DNA of 39,041 bases from Prochlorococcus sp. AG-449-P16 (GTDB lineage: Bacteria; Cyanobacteriota; Cyanobacteriia; PCC-6307; Cyanobiaceae): the NCBI GenBank assembly GCA_003212175.1, contig QCQN01000008.1, forward strand, positions 1 to 39,041. The letters are read 5' to 3'. The notes beneath the pieces are model-generated. The model saw nothing but the letters and a program-made list of their open reading frames with translations, ran no database searches and had not been told where the DNA came from. The position numbers were made by a program, and so were the translations under genes. Below, one piece after another: positions 36,539-39,041 of this stretch (its first letter is position 1; each line of letters begins with the position of its first letter).

Positions 36539-37445
36539 ATTTTGAATTAGATTCAAAATAATCACTAATAATTTTACTTGATAATGATGGCAAATCCACA
36601 TGGGGAAGATGACCACAATTTTGTAAACCTATACAGTTTAATTTCTCTAGACTTTTTATTTTATTAATTTCTTTTCTACCAAGTATGCGATCATTCTCTC
36701 CACAAACAGTTTTAATTGGGATACTTTGAATATATTTATATGTACCTGAGAATCCCCCGCTTTTGGCGAAGGAAGCAAGTGAATTTCTCCAACCAGAACA
36801 ACCTAAATGAATTGAAGCAATTTGCTCTTCCATTAGACCCACGCTTTTATCAGGATTAGCAAATGCTTGTCTACAAAGAATCTTCCTAACTTTAGGCAAA
36901 CCCAAAAATGCCGCTCCTATTTGATTAAATGGAAAAGGAATATTTTTAGATTCTCCAAATAATCCCGCAGGTGATAAAAGTATAATTTTATCGATGAGTT
37001 CAGGTATTTCTTTAGAAAGTCTAATTGCAACTGATGCACCCATAGAAGCTCCTACAATTTTTATTTTTTTAGTTATTTTTAATGTATTAATAATATCTTT
37101 TAGATTTGATATTAATTTAGAGGGAGAATATTGGTTTGTCGCAAATCTAGGGGCAAATCCAAAGCCAAGCAAATCAGGAATTATCATTTGATAATTCTTT
37201 TTCAAATTTGGATATACCCTTCTAAACTCTAAGAAACTACTATCGAATCCATGTAAGAAAAGAATGGGTTCACCCACTCCGCTAACTACTACTGGAAACA
37301 TAGAATAATTCCAATTTTTATTAAGCTTTATCCATCGAACATCATTAGAAATGTTAGCACCTAAGGGATCTTTAATAGAAAGCTTTGCCTCCTCAAAATA
37401 ACTAATATTAAGCTCATTGTATTTATCGTATTTAATTAAAGTCAA
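36537..37445 (-). CDS. Alpha/beta hydrolase
   Basis: This is a cytoplasmic serine hydrolase of the alpha/beta fold. The oxyanion segment is ILFLHGFDSSFLEFRR (61-76), the nucleophile elbow GASMGA contains S134, and the histidine is in NCGHLPHVDLPS near the C-terminus. The acid is probably the aspartate in CGENDRILG. The N-terminal 50 residues precede the fold and look like a poorly conserved lead. At 302 residues it matches cyanobacterial alpha/beta hydrolases annotated as esterases or haloperoxidase-like. The substrate is unknown. It is 8 bases downstream of the dehydrogenase gene and probably shares its transcript. Confidence 0.85.
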   Translation of the reverse strand: MTLIKYDKYNELNISYFEEAKLSIKDPLGANISNDVRWIKLNKNWNYSMFPVVVSGVGEPILFLHGFDSSFLEFRRVYPNLKKNYQMIIPDLLGFGFAPRFATNQYSPSKLISNLKDIINTLKITKKIKIVGASMGASVAIRLSKEIPELIDKIILLSPAGLFGESKNIPFPFNQIGAAFLGLPKVRKILCRQAFANPDKSVGLMEEQIASIHLGCSGWRNSLASFAKSGGFSGTYKYIQSIPIKTVCGENDRILGRKEINKIKSLEKLNCIGLQNCGHLPHVDLPSLSSKIISDYFESNSK

Positions 37446-37453
37446 AAATCTTT

Positions 37454-38545
37454 CTAAATTTTAATTTCTTGCTTCTCAAAATTTGCAATAATCTCAATAA
37501 CATCTTTTTGAGTAATTTCGAAAGGTAAAGAATGAATTCCTGAATCTTCTTTAAATGTGAATTCAGCTATTTTTTCCAAATTATTATTCTCAAAAACATT
37601 AATTCCTAAATCTGCAATTGAAGTTGGCAAATCTAACTTTTTCATAAATGTTAAAAGCTGTTTTATAGATTGGCTTGCTAATTTGTTATTGTTCTTCTTT
37701 TCTTCAAGTTTCAATTGCAAAAGAATACCAACTCCGACGACTTCACCATGTAAAGGATTATTAGTTGGGACTATCTGGGTAATAGCGTTGTGTAAAGCAT
37801 GAGCCGCAGCTGTTCTACACTTTTCTCCCCCTAATCCACCAATTAAGCCAGCTGTAAGGGCACATCCTTCTATTACATTAGACCATGACAAATTATATTC
37901 AGCTTGACTTTTATATGCACTTTCCCCATCAATAAGTAATTGATCTCTTAATACTCTTGAAATTTGAATTGCTTGTTGAACAATTCCATCATTCACATTA
38001 GAACTTGTCAACGAGGATTCATACCATTTTGCTAAAGCATCAGCAATTCCACTGGCGAGTGTTCTTTTAGGTGCCGTCTTAATAAATGAATGATCAAATA
38101 CTAGTATTTTAGGACAAGTTTTTAAATCAATATCTTTTATAAATTGACCTTCGTTTGAGTAAATATTTGACAATGCAGTCCATCCTGCACATGTAGAAGC
38201 GCTGAGAGGCAAAGTAACTACTGGAATTGATAGAGAATCTGCTAAAAGTTTGCCTGCATCTAAGACTTTACCTCCACCTATGGCTATCACAGAGTCACAG
38301 TTTTCTTTAAGAATAATATTTTTAATTCTTGTAATATCCTCATAACAACAGTCAAATTTAAGGTTGGACTTGAATACCAAAAGATTATTATCCTCCAAAT
38401 CTTTAAATATCTGATTCCTATATTTACTTGTTGATGAACTTCTTCCAAGAATAAAAGGTCGTTTAGAAAATTTCTTTATCTCAGGTATCGCTCTTAACCA
38501 AGCACCATTTCCCCTAAAAACCTTTTCTGGTGATATTGATTGCAT
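37454..38545 (-). CDS. Iron-containing alcohol dehydrogenase family, glycerol dehydrogenase-like
   Basis: The fold is that of glycerol, glycerol-1-phosphate and related polyol dehydrogenases. The N-terminal half holds the NAD(P) site VIAIGGGKVLDAGK (86-99) and TLPLSASTCAGWTALS. The metal ligands expected for the family are visible: D169 in SGIADALAKWYE, H249 (or H252) in AAAHALHNAIT, and H266 in NPLHGEVVGVG. The length of 363 residues matches glycerol dehydrogenase. Which polyol it uses is unclear. It lies between clpC and the hydrolase gene, all read leftward, 8 bases before the latter and 13 after clpC. Confidence 0.85.
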   Translation of the reverse strand: MQSISPEKVFRGNGAWLRAIPEIKKFSKRPFILGRSSSTSKYRNQIFKDLEDNNLLVFKSNLKFDCCYEDITRIKNIILKENCDSVIAIGGGKVLDAGKLLADSLSIPVVTLPLSASTCAGWTALSNIYSNEGQFIKDIDLKTCPKILVFDHSFIKTAPKRTLASGIADALAKWYESSLTSSNVNDGIVQQAIQISRVLRDQLLIDGESAYKSQAEYNLSWSNVIEGCALTAGLIGGLGGEKCRTAAAHALHNAITQIVPTNNPLHGEVVGVGILLQLKLEEKKNNNKLASQSIKQLLTFMKKLDLPTSIADLGINVFENNNLEKIAEFTFKEDSGIHSLPFEITQKDVIEIIANFEKQEIKI

Positions 38546-38558
38546 CTAATTTCGATTA

Positions 38559-39041
38559 TTAGAAATTGGCACCGGCTAGTTCCTGTGGAGATTCTTCCGT
38601 TGAAATATTAACTTTAACTTTTTTATTTTCATCGATATCAACTATAGCTTTATCGCCATCTTTGATTCTTCCAGATAAAACTTCTTCTGCCAAACTATCT
38701 TCCAATAGTCTCATTACTGCTCTTCTTAAGGGTCTAGCTCCATAAGAAGGATTATAACCCTCTTCAACTAGTCTTTCTCTGAAAGCATCTGTAACACTTA
38801 GTTTAATTCCTTTATCATTTAATCTAGCGAAAACTTCTTTCAACATTATTTCTGCTATTTCTTTAACTTCATTTTTGGTTAATTGTCTGAATACAATTAT
38901 TTCATCAAGTCTGTTGAGGAATTCCGGTCTAAAATATTGTTTTAGTTCTTCATTTACTAAAGATTTGATTCTATTATATTGACTATCCTCTACTGAATCT
39001 CCAGAAAATTCAAATCCAAGACCTCCGCCCCCTTTTTCTAT
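38559..39041 (-). CDS. clpC: ClpC ATPase subunit, C-terminal part (5' end cut by window edge)
   Basis: ClpC is the AAA+ unfoldase of the stromal/cyanobacterial Clp protease. The visible 160 residues begin [12 protein letters not shown], the segment just before the sensor of the second AAA+ domain. They go on to [19 protein letters not shown], with the arginine finger and sensor 1 region, and end with the D2 small domain [30 protein letters not shown]. The frame is open to the right edge, so the real start lies beyond the window. A start at ATG 38846 would be internal. The C-terminus ends AGANF, with a variable acidic tail. ClpB is less likely because of the GGGGLGF lead and the tail. Confidence 0.95.
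   Translation of the reverse strand: MEKGGGGLGFEFSGDSVEDSQYNRIKSLVNEELKQYFRPEFLNRLDEIIVFRQLTKNEVKEIAEIMLKEVFARLNDKGIKLSVTDAFRERLVEEGYNPSYGARPLRRAVMRLLEDSLAEEVLSGRIKDGDKAIVDIDENKKVKVNISTEESPQELAGANF

Overview
The window looks like part of a chromosome from a high-light-adapted Prochlorococcus, or a very close marine picocyanobacterium. It is AT-rich throughout, genes are tightly packed with gaps of a few bases, and Shine-Dalgarno sites are weak. The gene set is cyanobacterial: ChlI, PetG, PetH, cytochrome cM, CrtL, OpcA with Zwf, SasA and ClpC, plus the small RNA Yfr1 between guaB and trxA. I see no integrase, transposase, CRISPR array or phage gene. This is core genome, so the interest lies in small and broken features rather than in a new island.

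Layout. 1-3599 (-): chlI, ruvC, 5-formyl-THF cyclo-ligase, sufE and the start of the homoserine dehydrogenase gene. 3823-4957 (-): a TrmH/TrmJ-type methyltransferase behind cytM, which is frameshifted in a C9 run. petG (5013-5132, +) diverges from cytM over a palindromic -10 box and overlaps the end of rsmD. 5073-6669 (-): trxA-hisH-rsmD. 6762-6816 (-): Yfr1. 6878-8041 (-): guaB. 8221-12054 (+): gyrA and crtL. 12056-13648 (-): a GH57 glucan enzyme. 13874-15996 (+): leuA and a small membrane protein. 16010-17479 (-): a membrane HD phosphohydrolase. 17554-19874 (+): folD, crtE and a DUF212 protein. 19880-24096 (-): zwf-opcA-cobB. 24205-25401 (-): petH. Then a SRPBCC gene (+), tRNA-Glu (-), sasA (-), a frameshifted gene of unknown function (+), a secreted protein (+), prs (-), malQ (+) and a one-pass HTH membrane protein (-). 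31803-32523 is a gene-free stretch of about 720 bases with hairpins. 32524-39041 holds an AarF/UbiB kinase (-), an Orn/Lys/Arg-type decarboxylase (+), cdsA (+), an alpha/beta hydrolase (-), an iron-alcohol-dehydrogenase-family enzyme (-) and the 3' end of clpC (-).

Several genes work together. Zwf and its activator OpcA feed the oxidative pentose phosphate pathway at night. GH57 and MalQ remodel glycogen, and SasA links the clock to transcription. CrtE and CrtL sit on the carotenoid and chlorophyll side-chain route that ChlI serves from the ring side. PetG, PetH and CytM are electron-transport parts.

The points most worth checking are: two genes each broken by one extra base in a nine-base homopolymer; a ferredoxin-NADP reductase whose N-terminus is a membrane helix instead of a phycobilisome-linker domain; a shared symmetric promoter for petG and cytM; and a candidate small RNA in the 720-base gap.
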